Positions 33,618 to 42,341 of a stretch of DNA of 64,000 nucleotides are shown in pieces. The notes below the pieces were generated by a model, which searched no databases, had not been told where the DNA came from, and was given only the letters and a program-made list of their open reading frames with translations. Made by a program: the position numbers and the translations under genes. The stretch is from positions 1 to 64,000 of the forward strand of contig NZ_VCJO01000005.1 of NCBI RefSeq assembly GCF_009712475.1. The letters run 5' to 3'. Position 1 is the first letter of the stretch. Every line of letters starts with the position of its first letter. This DNA comes from Micromonospora sp. CP22 (lineage in GTDB: Bacteria > Actinomycetota > Actinomycetes > Mycobacteriales > Micromonosporaceae).

Positions 33618-34607
33618 TCACCAGCCGAAGGTGCGGTCGACAGCGTCCAGCACCCGATCGAGGTCGGGAAGGTACTCCTCCTCCACCCGGGCGGCCGGGT
33701 AGGGGGTGTCGAAGCCGGTCACTCGCAGCACCGGCGACTCCAGGGAGTAGAAGCACTCCTCGGTGACCCGGGCCGCGATCTCCGCGCCCAGACCCACGTT
33801 GGACGGTGCCTCGTGCACCACCACCGCGCGGCCGGTACGCCGCACCGACTCGTACACCACACCCAGGTCCAGTGGGGAGAGCGTACGCAGGTCGATGACC
33901 TCCAGGTTCCGCCCGTCCTCGGCGGCGGCGGTCGCCGCGTCGAGGCAGGTACGCACCATCGGGCCGTACGCGAGCAGGGTGGCGTCGGTACCGGCCCGCG
34001 CGATCCGGGCGGCGTGCAGCGGGTACGCCTCGGACAGCGGAGCGTCGAGGTCGACCGGCCCCTTCTCCCAGTAGCGCCGCTTGGGCTCCAGGAACACGAT
34101 CGGGTCGTCGGAGGCGATGGCCTGCTGGATCATCACGTAGGCGTCCTGCGGGCTGGCGCAGGAGACCACCTTGAGCCCGGCGGTGTGCGCGAAGTACGCC
34201 TCGGGTGACTCCGAGTGGTGCTCCACCGCGCCGATGCCGCCACCGAAGGGAATCCGGATGACCAACGGGATGCGCAGCTTGCCGCCCGAGCGGTAGTGCA
34301 TCTTCGCCACCTGCGACACGATCTGGTCGTACGCCGGGTAGACGAAGCCGTCGAACTGGATCTCGCAGATCGGCCGGTAGCCCCGGATGGCCAGGCCGAC
34401 CGCGGTGCCGATGATGCCGGACTCGGCCAGCGGGGTGTCGATCACCCGCTGGTCACCGAAGTCCTTCTGCAACCCGTCGGTGATCCGGAAGACCCCGCCG
34501 AGCTTGCCGACGTCCTCGCCCATGATGACGACCTTGGGGTCGTTCTCCAGGGCCTTACGCAGGCCGATGTTGAGGGCCTTGCCGAGGGTGAGCGTCTCCG
34601 TGGCCAT
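33618..34607 (-). CDS. bkdB: 2-oxoacid dehydrogenase E1 beta subunit
   Basis: A 329-residue E1 beta subunit. Typical segments: GEDVGKLGGVFRITDGL, VIDTPLAESGIIGTAVGLAIRGYRPICEIQFDGFVYPAYDQI, HHSESPEAYFAHTAGLKVVSCASPQDA, and LTTR-like C-terminal VIDLRTLSPLD. It binds ThDP together with E1 alpha and decarboxylates branched 2-oxoacids from Val, Leu and Ile, giving primers for branched fatty acids. Its ATG overlaps the E1 alpha stop by one base, so the pair is translationally coupled. Confidence 0.9.
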   Translation of the reverse strand: MATETLTLGKALNIGLRKALENDPKVVIMGEDVGKLGGVFRITDGLQKDFGDQRVIDTPLAESGIIGTAVGLAIRGYRPICEIQFDGFVYPAYDQIVSQVAKMHYRSGGKLRIPLVIRIPFGGGIGAVEHHSESPEAYFAHTAGLKVVSCASPQDAYVMIQQAIASDDPIVFLEPKRRYWEKGPVDLDAPLSEAYPLHAARIARAGTDATLLAYGPMVRTCLDAATAAAEDGRNLEVIDLRTLSPLDLGVVYESVRRTGRAVVVHEAPSNVGLGAEIAARVTEECFYSLESPVLRVTGFDTPYPAARVEEEYLPDLDRVLDAVDRTFGW

Positions 34608-35782
34608 CAGTGCGCGCTCCCCTCGAACGAGTCGAAGTACTTGGTGAACTGTGCGCGCTGCTCATCGAGCAGCGGCGACCCGTTGGGGTAGACGTGGTCG
34701 AACATGGTGACCGGTGCCGGGTTCGGCATGGCCAGCACCCGCTCGCGCAGGTCGAGCGCCTCCCGGCGGGCCTGCTCGTCGACGTCGGCGAAGAAATCGG
34801 CATCGGCGAGCTGCTCGCGCTCCAGGAACACCTTCATCCGGGCGATCGGGTCCTTGGCCTGCCAGGCCTCGACCTCGCTGGCGATGCGGTAGCGGGTCGG
34901 GTCGTCGGAGGTGGTGTGTGCCCCCATCCGGTAGGTGTACGCCTCGATCAGGCTGGGGCCCTGCCCTTGCCGGGCGTTGTCCAGGGCGTGCCGGGCCACC
35001 GCGTACGTGGCCAGCACGTCGTTGCCGTCCACCCGTACGCCGGGGAAGCCGAAGCCGGCGGCCCGCCGGTACAGCGGAACCCGGGTCTGCCGCTCCAGTG
35101 GCTCGGAGATGGCGTACTGGTTGTTCTGGCAGAAGAACACCAGCGGGGCGTTGAAGACGCTGGCCCAGACGAAGGCCTCGTTGACGTCGCCCTGGCTGGT
35201 GGCACCGTCACCGAAGTAGGCGATGACCGCCTCGCCGTCGTCGGTGCCGGTCTTGCCGTCCATCGCGACGCCCATGGCGTACCCGGTCGCGTGCAGGGTC
35301 TGCGCCCCGATCACGATCGTGTACATGTTGAACTTGAACTCGTTCGGGTCCCAGCCGCCCTGGTCGACGCCGCGGAACAGGCCCAACGGCATGATCGGGT
35401 CGATGCCACGGCAGTAGAGCACGCCGTGCTCCCGGTAGGTCGGGAAGGCCATGTCCTGTGCGCGCAGCGCCCGACCGGAACCGACCTGCGCGGCCTCCTG
35501 GCCCAGCAGGCTGGCCCACAGGCCCAGTTCGCCCTGCCGTTGCAGGGCGGTCGCCTCGGCATCCAACTTCCGGACGAGAACCAGGTCGCGGTAGAGGCCG
35601 CGGTACTCCTCGTCGGTGAAGTCGACACGGTACTCGGTGCCGTCCGGACCGGTGACGCTCTCGATCCGCTCGCCCGACGGCGTGAGCAGCTGCACCAACT
35701 CCGGATCGCCGGTCGTGGCCTTCCTGGATCGGGGCGCGGCTCGTCGGCCGCGGGCCGGTGCCCCGGGGTCGCCCTTTGCCAT
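34607..35782 (-). CDS. bkdA: 2-oxoacid dehydrogenase E1 alpha subunit
   Basis: A 391-residue ThDP-dependent E1 alpha subunit. The ThDP/Mg2+ motif begins GDGATSQGDVNEAFVWASVFNAPLVFFCQNNQYAIS, and the phosphorylation-loop region reads YRMGAHTTSDDPTRYR. The first 40 residues are basic and unusual (GAPARGRRAAPRSRKATTG) and may be a flexible tail. ATG at 35782 with AGGGAGAG 4 nt upstream. First gene of the E1alpha-E1beta-E2 operon. A 16-bp palindrome at 36161 lies upstream, and no Lrp/BkdR-type regulator is adjacent. Substrate assignment (branched-chain over pyruvate) is inferred. Confidence 0.88.
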   Translation of the reverse strand: MAKGDPGAPARGRRAAPRSRKATTGDPELVQLLTPSGERIESVTGPDGTEYRVDFTDEEYRGLYRDLVLVRKLDAEATALQRQGELGLWASLLGQEAAQVGSGRALRAQDMAFPTYREHGVLYCRGIDPIMPLGLFRGVDQGGWDPNEFKFNMYTIVIGAQTLHATGYAMGVAMDGKTGTDDGEAVIAYFGDGATSQGDVNEAFVWASVFNAPLVFFCQNNQYAISEPLERQTRVPLYRRAAGFGFPGVRVDGNDVLATYAVARHALDNARQGQGPSLIEAYTYRMGAHTTSDDPTRYRIASEVEAWQAKDPIARMKVFLEREQLADADFFADVDEQARREALDLRERVLAMPNPAPVTMFDHVYPNGSPLLDEQRAQFTKYFDSFEGSAH

Positions 35783-36298
35783 CCGTCTCTCCCTGTCGTG
35801 TCTGCGTCGGCACCGGGGGGTTACCCGGCCGCGCGACTCGTGCGCCCGCCCCGGCTGGTGCCGGGATGGTTCCTGGCGGCCGCGCCTGACCCCGGTAGGG
35901 GTTGCCGCGCGGCATGAGCCGGATTCTGGCCGAACCCGGTTCGGGAGCGCCGGCGCCCAGTCGCGCCTACCGCGTGGGTGCGCGGAGGTCGCGGCTGCGC
36001 TGCCGCCGTACCGTCCAGTCTCGCATCAGAGGTGAGGCGTCCCACACCCTGCCTGCCCCGCGTCCTGGTGGCGGCCCGCTTCGTTACCTGAAATGCCGGA
36101 GTGTCGGGTCGAGCGACGCGCGACCGATCCGGTGATGGTTCGTCACCATTCGGCCAGATACGCGTGTCGACACGCGGTGTGGGGTTGGCTGACGCAGAGT
36201 AACTGCCCCAGGCTGATCGCGCGGGCCTGAGTCGGCTGTCGGTCGGCCCGCCGGGGTCTCCGTCGGTTTCCCCGGTCCAGGGCGACGACGAGGAGTGC
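35783..36298. other. Long divergent intergenic region with palindromes
   Basis: A 516-bp stretch between the bkd operon and the stalk protein gene, with no convincing gene. It holds GGTGATGGTTCGTCACC (36131-36147) and the perfect palindrome at 36161-36176 closer to the rightward gene. CCGAACCCGGTTCGG near 35933 can form a small hairpin. Confidence 0.45.
36161..36176. promoter_or_regulatory. Perfect 16-bp palindrome in the bkd/stalk divergent region
   Basis: CGCGTGTCGACACGCG, fully self-complementary, 14 bp downstream of a second interrupted palindrome (36131-36147). It is a candidate operator for either divergent gene; nothing identifies the protein. Confidence 0.45.
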
Positions 36299-37261
36299 GT
36301 GGTGTCCGAACCAGGTGAAGGTCCCGGGACTCCGTTCCTCGGACGGCACCGGGCATCCGGCTACCGCCGCGTGGTGGGCGCGCACCGGGCGGTGCGTACC
36401 GCCGGACCCAGCCGGGGCTATCTGCTGACGGTGGCGCTGCTCGCCGGCACGGCCTCGATGCCGGTCCTCGCCGCCATCAGCACCGGCTCCGCGACGGTCG
36501 GCAGCACGGCGTTGCCGGACAGCGGTACGCCGTTCATCCCGACCCCCTCCGTCGGTCCGGTGGTGCTTCCGCCGCCGCCCACCGCTGTGCCCGCCACCAC
36601 GACCTCGGTGCCCTCGGTCGAGCCGGCCGCGTCGCCGGTCAGCCCGGTGGTGCCGGCGCCACGGCTGACGACCGCCGGCACACCTGTCGAACACGCTCCG
36701 GTCCGCCGTCCCGGCGCGCCGACGACCGTACCGGCTCCCCGGCCACCGAGCAGCACCCCGGCCCCGCGTCCGGCACCGACCCCGACCCGCACCCCGACGC
36801 CGTCGCCGAACCCGACGAGCGGCTCACCCTCGCCGACCGGCGATCCGACCCCGACGAGCGGTCCGCCTTCGCCGACCGACGACCCGGACCCGCCGACCGC
36901 CTCGGCCGATCCGAGCGACGCCGCCGATCCGGTTCCGTCGAGCGAACCGCCGACCACGGAGCCGAGCCCGTCCGGCGATCCCTCGGCGTCCGTCGACCCG
37001 ACCGCGTCGAGTGACCCGTCCCCGACGAGCGACCCGACCGCGTCGAGTTCACCGTCCGGGCCTGCCGTGCCGACCGCTTCGGTGAGTCCGACGGCCCCGG
37101 CTGACGTCGATCCCACGTCGGACGCCTCGCCGACCAGCGCGATCACCGAGCCGGTGCTGCCCGGCGCGCCGGAACGCAACGGCAGCGCCCGTCTCCGGGC
37201 CCGGATCCGGCTGCGCGACCGGTGCCTGCCCGCCACCGGTTCGACCGACACCGATCGCTGA
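36299..37261 (+). CDS. Pro/Ser/Thr-rich surface stalk protein
   Basis: A 320-residue exported protein. A basic N-terminus and one hydrophobic segment (GYLLTVALLAGTASMPVLAAI, about residues 40-60) act as signal or anchor, followed by about 230 residues of Pro, Ser, Thr and Asp repeats (DPTPTSGPPSPTDDP-like) typical of wall-spanning stalks. The C-terminus is basic (RLRARIRLRDRC) and ends LPATGSTDTDR: the LPATG resembles a sortase motif, but no hydrophobic helix follows. Tandem GTG codons at 36299 and 36302 follow GAGGAG. No catalytic domain is seen. Confidence 0.7.
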   Translation: MVSEPGEGPGTPFLGRHRASGYRRVVGAHRAVRTAGPSRGYLLTVALLAGTASMPVLAAISTGSATVGSTALPDSGTPFIPTPSVGPVVLPPPPTAVPATTTSVPSVEPAASPVSPVVPAPRLTTAGTPVEHAPVRRPGAPTTVPAPRPPSSTPAPRPAPTPTRTPTPSPNPTSGSPSPTGDPTPTSGPPSPTDDPDPPTASADPSDAADPVPSSEPPTTEPSPSGDPSASVDPTASSDPSPTSDPTASSSPSGPAVPTASVSPTAPADVDPTSDASPTSAITEPVLPGAPERNGSARLRARIRLRDRCLPATGSTDTDR

Positions 37262-37301
37262 CCCTGGTGCGACCGATACCGACGGCTGACCCGTAGCCTG
37301 C

Positions 37302-38522
37302 TCAGCCGTCGTCGGCGAGGCGGTGTCGGTTGGCCTCGATCCAGGCGTCCAGGGCAGCCGGGTCGTCCGGGTCGACGCCGTCCGCCATCAACTGCGCCAC
37401 TGCGGCGGTGGCCGGGCTGCGCCGCTCGCCGGTCGCGTAGAGCCGGACGAACTCCGGCACCATCTCCTCGATCGCGGAGTCCGTGGCGGTGGCGGCCGAC
37501 TCGGGCAGCCCGCGTCGATGTGCCGCGTACCCGGCCCAGGCGCGCAGCACCCGGGGCAGCATCGCCGCGTCGTCCATGTCGAGCACCGCCCGGCGGTGCA
37601 CCCAGTCGAGCAGGAAGAGGCCGGCGACGGTCGGGCTCCACCGCAGCGGATCGGCGTCGGGGAAGGTGGCCGCGTGGTCGAGCAGCAGACCCAGACAGAA
37701 GTGCAGGGAGGCCAGCTCGGCGTCCTCGACCGCGTCCAGTCCGGCCCGAGCCGCGTCCGGTGAGGCCAGGAAGCGGCGGATCTCCGCAGCTCGTTCGGCG
37801 TCGGGCAGCGGGTCGTCGGCCCGCCGGGGCGGTGGCGCGGTCGCGGCCGGCAGGATCGCCAGCCGGGCCCCGACCAGCGCCCGGTCGGTGGCCAGCGAGG
37901 CGGCACCGGGCAGCTGCCCCAGGTGATCGGTGACGGCCAGGTGCCGGCTCACCTCGCCACGCATCCGGGTCGGGCTCTCCTCCCGGAACCAGGTCAGCTC
38001 GTCCTCGGCGCACAACTGCCGGACCTGGTCCAGGATCCGGTCTGCCGGCCCGCCGACGAAGACGTCCTTGGTGATGCCGATGTTGTGGTCGATCAAGGCC
38101 ACGAGGGCGTGTTCCGGCCCTCCCGTGGCGTCGTCGTAGGCGAATGTGGCCAGGTAGGAGGTCTGGTCTCCGTACACGTCGCCGTACGCCCAGGTGCCGG
38201 TGAGGTGCACCTTGCCGAGCTGTCCGGACCAGGCCGGTGCGGTCGCGCCGGGTCGGACCCGGTCCGCGCCGACCGCGTCGGGTACCAGGGCGGCGAAGAT
38301 GGCCCGGACGGTCGTCGCGGCGACCGCCCGCCGTCGCGAGGTGGCGGCGAGGAAGCCGCCGACGAAGTCCCGGACCGCCCCCTCCCGATCCGTCTCGGCG
38401 ACCTCGTACACGCTGCCCAGCAGTGCCGCGCCGAGCATCTCGGCATCGAAGGCCGAGTCGAGCTTGGTCACGTCGCGGGCGGCGTGCAGCACCGCGTCGT
38501 AAGGGGTTTCTGGCGTGGCCAT
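37302..38522 (-). CDS. Conserved actinobacterial protein of unknown function
   Basis: A 406-residue soluble protein I cannot place in a named family. It is largely alpha-helical and Ala-rich, with a central segment GTWAYGDVYGDQTSYLATFAYDD and ALVALIDHNIGITKDVFVGGPADRI, and a helical C-terminal half (SLHFCLGLLLDHAATFPDADPLRWSPTVAGLFLLDWVHRR). No signal peptide, membrane helix or classic catalytic motif. ATG at 38522. It lies 52 bp downstream of the dynamin-like GTPase operon on the same strand and might be cotranscribed with it. Function not inferred. Confidence 0.7.
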   Translation of the reverse strand: MATPETPYDAVLHAARDVTKLDSAFDAEMLGAALLGSVYEVAETDREGAVRDFVGGFLAATSRRRAVAATTVRAIFAALVPDAVGADRVRPGATAPAWSGQLGKVHLTGTWAYGDVYGDQTSYLATFAYDDATGGPEHALVALIDHNIGITKDVFVGGPADRILDQVRQLCAEDELTWFREESPTRMRGEVSRHLAVTDHLGQLPGAASLATDRALVGARLAILPAATAPPPRRADDPLPDAERAAEIRRFLASPDAARAGLDAVEDAELASLHFCLGLLLDHAATFPDADPLRWSPTVAGLFLLDWVHRRAVLDMDDAAMLPRVLRAWAGYAAHRRGLPESAATATDSAIEEMVPEFVRLYATGERRSPATAAVAQLMADGVDPDDPAALDAWIEANRHRLADDG

Positions 38523-38574
38523 GACCCGACCCTACGCCGATCGCGTGGCGTCCAGGAACGTTCGGCGGGCCGGT

Positions 38575-40260
38575 TCAGCGGTGTCGGGCGACCTCCAGGA
38601 CGGTACGCGCGTCAGCGTGCGCGGCGATCACGGCACGAACCGGGTTGAGCACGTACTGTTCGCCGACGCTCGCGATGGCTCGGACCAGGTGCGCCTCGGC
38701 CCGTCGGCGGGCCTGCCGGGCGGCCCAGCGCACCAACGGACGGGTCAGCGCGGCGAGGAGCAACCCGGTCAACACTCCACCGAGCAGCAGCAGGGTCGGT
38801 ACCGGCACCTCACCGACCATCGGGTGGCGCAGTTCCGGTAGGCCCAGCGCGCGTACCAGGTAGCCGAGGAGCAGCCAGCCCAACCCGACCACCGAGGCAA
38901 GCGTCACCAGCCACTGCACCCCGCCGACCAGCCGCCACCAGGTGCGAGGGCGATCCATCCCGAGGTCGGTGGTGGCGAGCGCGCCGTCCAGGGCGTCCGG
39001 CAGGTCGCCGAGGCGGGACCGGGCCGCTGCGGCCATCGCGTCCGGCCAGGCGTTCGGCAGCCCGGCACCGGCCTGCTCCGCCACCGTCCGCAGGGCCAGC
39101 GCCAGCGCCGATTTGTCGGCCGCGCTGGGCTCCGGTACGGAGGTCGCGGCCACCAGGCTCTCCTCCGGATCTGTGCCCGCCCGTCGTTCGGGCAGGTGCA
39201 GGCGGCGCAGCGGGTCGGCGCGTAGCCGCCGCCAGAGCCGCAGCAGCGGCCAGTCGGTGGCCGCCGCCGCGCGGTGCCGGTACGCCTGCTCGACCGCCTC
39301 GACGACGGTGGGCACCCCTGCCGCCGCACCCAGCGCACGTTCCAGCGCGGCGACTGCGGGATCGTCTGCGGCGAGCGCGGTGCGGGGCTCACCGACCATC
39401 TCGTCCAGCGCGGCGACGACGGCGTCCACGTCACCGGAGAGACGACGCAGCGCCGCCTGCCGTTCGGCGACGGTGCGTTCCAGTGCTCGTCGCAACCCCT
39501 CCGGGCCGTCCGGCTCGGCGATGTTGGTCGCCACCAGGGGCACCCCGTCGAGCCCGTCCGCGTCGAGCAGGCGGCGCAGGTCGGCCAGCACCCGGGGCAC
39601 CTCGGCGGGGGGCAGCCGGTCGGTCTGGTTGAGCACGACGACGGTGACGTCCCGATGCCGGTGGAAATCGCGGAGGTAGCCGCGGTGCATCACCCGGTCG
39701 GCGTACTTCTGCGGGTCGACCACCCAGACCACCAGGTCCACCAGGCCGAGTAGCCGGTCCACCTCCAGCCGGTGCGCGTGCTGGACGGAGTCGAAGTCCG
39801 GCAGGTCGAGCAGGATCAGCCCGTGCAGGGTCGACTCGTCGTCGCCGTCGAGCAGGCTCTCCCGGATGAATCGGTGGCGGGGCAGCACGCCGAGCCAGTC
39901 GAGCAGTCGGTTGCCGCCGTCGAGCGGGCCCCAGACGCAGGCGTGGGTGACGCCGGTGGTGGGTCGGCGTACCCCGACGGGTGAGAGGTCCATCCGGGCC
40001 ATGGCGTTGAACAGGCTCGACTTGCCGCTGCCGGTGGAGCCGGCCAACGCAACCACGGTGTGATCGCGCGACAGCGCCAGTCGGGTGCCGGCCCGTTCGA
40101 CCAGGGTGCGTGCCGGCACCAGCGGAGTGTCCGGCAGGTGGCCGTCGACGATGCCGAGGAACCGCCGTACCGCCTCCAGCCGGGCGACCAGCTGGTCCGC
40201 GTCCACCCGCCCGTCGGCGATCCGCAACGCCTCCCGGAGGCGTCCGCCCATGCCGGTCAC
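38575..40260 (-). CDS. Dynamin-like GTPase (second of pair)
   Basis: A 561-residue large GTPase. P-loop GSTGSGKS is at 74-81, Thr of G2 follows (RRPTTGVTHA), G3 appears as LLDLPDFDSV, and G4 as VVLNQTDRLPP. The C-terminal half has a helical region and two hydrophobic segments (WLVTLASVVGLGWLLLGYLV; PTLLLLGGVLTGLLLAAL). The size, pairing and membrane ends match the DynA/DynB type of Streptomyces, which stabilise FtsZ rings during sporulation septation. GTG start at 40260 overlaps the upstream GTPase stop (GTGA). The exact assignment to DynA or DynB is left open. Confidence 0.83.
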   Translation of the reverse strand: MTGMGGRLREALRIADGRVDADQLVARLEAVRRFLGIVDGHLPDTPLVPARTLVERAGTRLALSRDHTVVALAGSTGSGKSSLFNAMARMDLSPVGVRRPTTGVTHACVWGPLDGGNRLLDWLGVLPRHRFIRESLLDGDDESTLHGLILLDLPDFDSVQHAHRLEVDRLLGLVDLVVWVVDPQKYADRVMHRGYLRDFHRHRDVTVVVLNQTDRLPPAEVPRVLADLRRLLDADGLDGVPLVATNIAEPDGPEGLRRALERTVAERQAALRRLSGDVDAVVAALDEMVGEPRTALAADDPAVAALERALGAAAGVPTVVEAVEQAYRHRAAAATDWPLLRLWRRLRADPLRRLHLPERRAGTDPEESLVAATSVPEPSAADKSALALALRTVAEQAGAGLPNAWPDAMAAAARSRLGDLPDALDGALATTDLGMDRPRTWWRLVGGVQWLVTLASVVGLGWLLLGYLVRALGLPELRHPMVGEVPVPTLLLLGGVLTGLLLAALTRPLVRWAARQARRRAEAHLVRAIASVGEQYVLNPVRAVIAAHADARTVLEVARHR

Positions 40261-42146
40261 GGCTGTTCCCCGTCGGCCGCCGGGGCGTCGAGACCCGTGG
40301 TCTGGACGCTGAGCGCGCCAGCGGCTTCGGCGAAGCCGCTGTGCAATCGGGCCGCCTCCACCCGTTCGGCCGCCTGGCGCAGGGCTGTGGCGGTGTCGGC
40401 CGCCGGTCGGGCCTGTCTGGTCCGCGCGAGGTAGCGGGTGGCCTCCTCGTCCAGCAGCACCGCCACCCGCCCCAACAGGTCCTCCCGGGCCTTCCGAGCG
40501 AGAGTACGTACGGCCTGGTCGCCGAAGATCGCCTGGAGCACCGCCTGTCCGGCGAGGGTGGTGCCGGCCCCGGTGGCGACCTCCAGCCCGGTCGGGATGA
40601 AGGCGGTGGAGGCGAAGACCGCGATCATCACGGCGAGCCCGGTCGCGTTGACCGCGTACGCGGCCGTCCGGGCCACGAAGCGTCGGTCGCCGCCCTCGGC
40701 CCGGACCAGCTCCAGCACGCCGCGCTGCCAGTCCCGGACCAGTCGCTCGGCCCGCTGTGGCAGGTCGGCGGAGTGGTGAGCCAGGTCAGGGTCGAGCAGG
40801 GCAGCGCCCGCCGGGTGTGCCTTCCACCCGGTGTACGCGTGCTCCGCAGCCTCCGCGGCTACGCCGCGCAACAGCGTGACCAGTTGCGATTCGAGTGCCT
40901 CCCGCAGCTCCACGGCGGGGGCCGGGCGGCGGGAGAACGCGGCCACCACGCGGTCCCGTAGGCGGCCTATGCGCGCCTCGAGGGTGCGGAAGATGTCGCT
41001 GGTGCCGACCAACTCCTGCCAGCGGGCGAGGACTTCGCCGCGGAGCAGCCGTCCGTCGCGTAGCCCCTGCTCGACGGTCCGGTTCGCGGCCCGGTACGCC
41101 GCGCGTACCCGATCGTCCATCGCGTCGGCGGTGGCGACCTGCTCGTCGATTGCGGCGGCGAGGCTCTCGATGGTGGGTTGCAGGAGGGCCAGCGCGCCAC
41201 CCAGCGTCTGGCGGACCACGGCCGAGCGGGCGTCCGCGTCGGCGGCGAGCCGGGCGAACCAGTCGGCCAGCGGTGCGGTGCTCCGGCCCGGTAGCAGGCC
41301 CTGCCCGTCGACCCAGGTCTCCGGCAGTACGAACAGCGGTGCCGAGTCGAGGCCCTGTTCGGCGAGCATCTCGGCCAGGTGGGTGGCCACCTCGTCGGTC
41401 GCCTCGGCGGGCACCCGGTTGAGCACCAGGGCGAGCACCGCGCCTCTGGCCCGCGCGCCGTGCAGCAGTTCCCAGGGGACGGCGTCGGCGTAGCGGGCTG
41501 CGGTGGTGACGAAGAGCCAGAGGTCGGCGGCGGCGAGCAGTTGGCTGGCCAGCGCCCGGTTGGCGTCGACCACCGAGTCGATGTCGGGGGCGTCCAGGAA
41601 CGCCAGCCCCGGGGGAAGCGCCGGGGCGGTGACCAGGTGCAGGGTGCGGGGATCGTCGCCGGGCTGGTTGGTGCGGGTCAGACCGGGCAGCAACTCCCCC
41701 CGACGGAACCAGGCGGAGTCGGCCGGGTTGCAGACCAGGACCGGGGATCGGGTGGTGGGTCGCAGCACCCCGGCAGCGCTGACCCGGGCCTGCACCAGAC
41801 TGTTGACAAGTGTCGACTTGCCGGCACCGGTGGACCCGCCGACCACCACGAGCAGTGGTGCGTCGAGGCGGGCCAGGCGGGGCAGGAGGTAGTCGTCGAG
41901 CTGGTTGGCGAGGGAGGCGACGGTACGCGTCGCAGGCTCGGCCGAGGGTAGGGCCAGTGGGAACCGGGCCGCCCCGATCGCGGCACGCAGGCCAGTCAGG
42001 GCGTCCGGCAGGGTGTCGTCCCCGGTGACCGCGGGTCGGTCCTCCCCGGCGCCGGTATGTCCGGTGCGGGCTGCGACGGCGGGCGCGCCGGGAGGTGAGG
42101 CGAAATCGCCGTGCGTCGTCACCGCTAAAGCGTGCCCGACCGACAC
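40257..42146 (-). CDS. Dynamin-like GTPase (first of pair)
   Basis: A 629-residue large GTPase upstream of and coupled to its partner. P-loop GSTGAGKS at 104-111, G2 in LRPTTRSPVLV, G3 FLDAPDIDSVVD, and G4 as LVLNRVPAEATDE, weaker than the usual NKxD. The rest is helical, with a membrane-active region around VNATGLAVMIAVFASTAFIPTG. The first 60 residues are disordered. It should heteromerise with the gene downstream, as known for DynA-DynB. Start uncertain (GTG 42146 or 42122). The divergent partner is dnaK. Confidence 0.82.
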   Translation of the reverse strand: MSVGHALAVTTHGDFASPPGAPAVAARTGHTGAGEDRPAVTGDDTLPDALTGLRAAIGAARFPLALPSAEPATRTVASLANQLDDYLLPRLARLDAPLLVVVGGSTGAGKSTLVNSLVQARVSAAGVLRPTTRSPVLVCNPADSAWFRRGELLPGLTRTNQPGDDPRTLHLVTAPALPPGLAFLDAPDIDSVVDANRALASQLLAAADLWLFVTTAARYADAVPWELLHGARARGAVLALVLNRVPAEATDEVATHLAEMLAEQGLDSAPLFVLPETWVDGQGLLPGRSTAPLADWFARLAADADARSAVVRQTLGGALALLQPTIESLAAAIDEQVATADAMDDRVRAAYRAANRTVEQGLRDGRLLRGEVLARWQELVGTSDIFRTLEARIGRLRDRVVAAFSRRPAPAVELREALESQLVTLLRGVAAEAAEHAYTGWKAHPAGAALLDPDLAHHSADLPQRAERLVRDWQRGVLELVRAEGGDRRFVARTAAYAVNATGLAVMIAVFASTAFIPTGLEVATGAGTTLAGQAVLQAIFGDQAVRTLARKAREDLLGRVAVLLDEEATRYLARTRQARPAADTATALRQAAERVEAARLHSGFAEAAGALSVQTTGLDAPAADGEQP

Positions 42147-42204
42147 AAGTAAGACAACCAGTCAGTAGGACTGCCGGGTTGCGTCGGTTCGACTCAACCT
42201 TGAC

Positions 42205-42256
42205 TTGACGATTTCCGGGGGCGTGGCACTATTGAGTCAAGTCCACTCAACTTGAG
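42205..42256 (+). promoter_or_regulatory. dnaK promoter with HAIR operator
   Basis: TTGACG (42205-42210) and CACTAT (42228-42233), spaced by 17 bp, overlap a HAIR site TTGAGT-N7-ACTCAA (42232-42250). A further TTGAG at 42252-42256 makes a third half-site. HspR bound here would cover the -10 region. Confidence 0.85.
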
Positions 42257-42341
42257 GTGGGGTCGCTGTGGGCGGCACCTGCCGCGCAGCGCGACGGGAG
42301 GGCCCGTCACCTGCTCAACGTAACGAAGCGAGGAAGCGAAG

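Noticed and set aside
36418-38013. A 531-codon minus-strand frame over the stalk protein and the unknown gene
   Set aside because: It is the antisense of a repetitive Pro/Ser/Thr region plus a shifted frame of the 37302-38522 gene.
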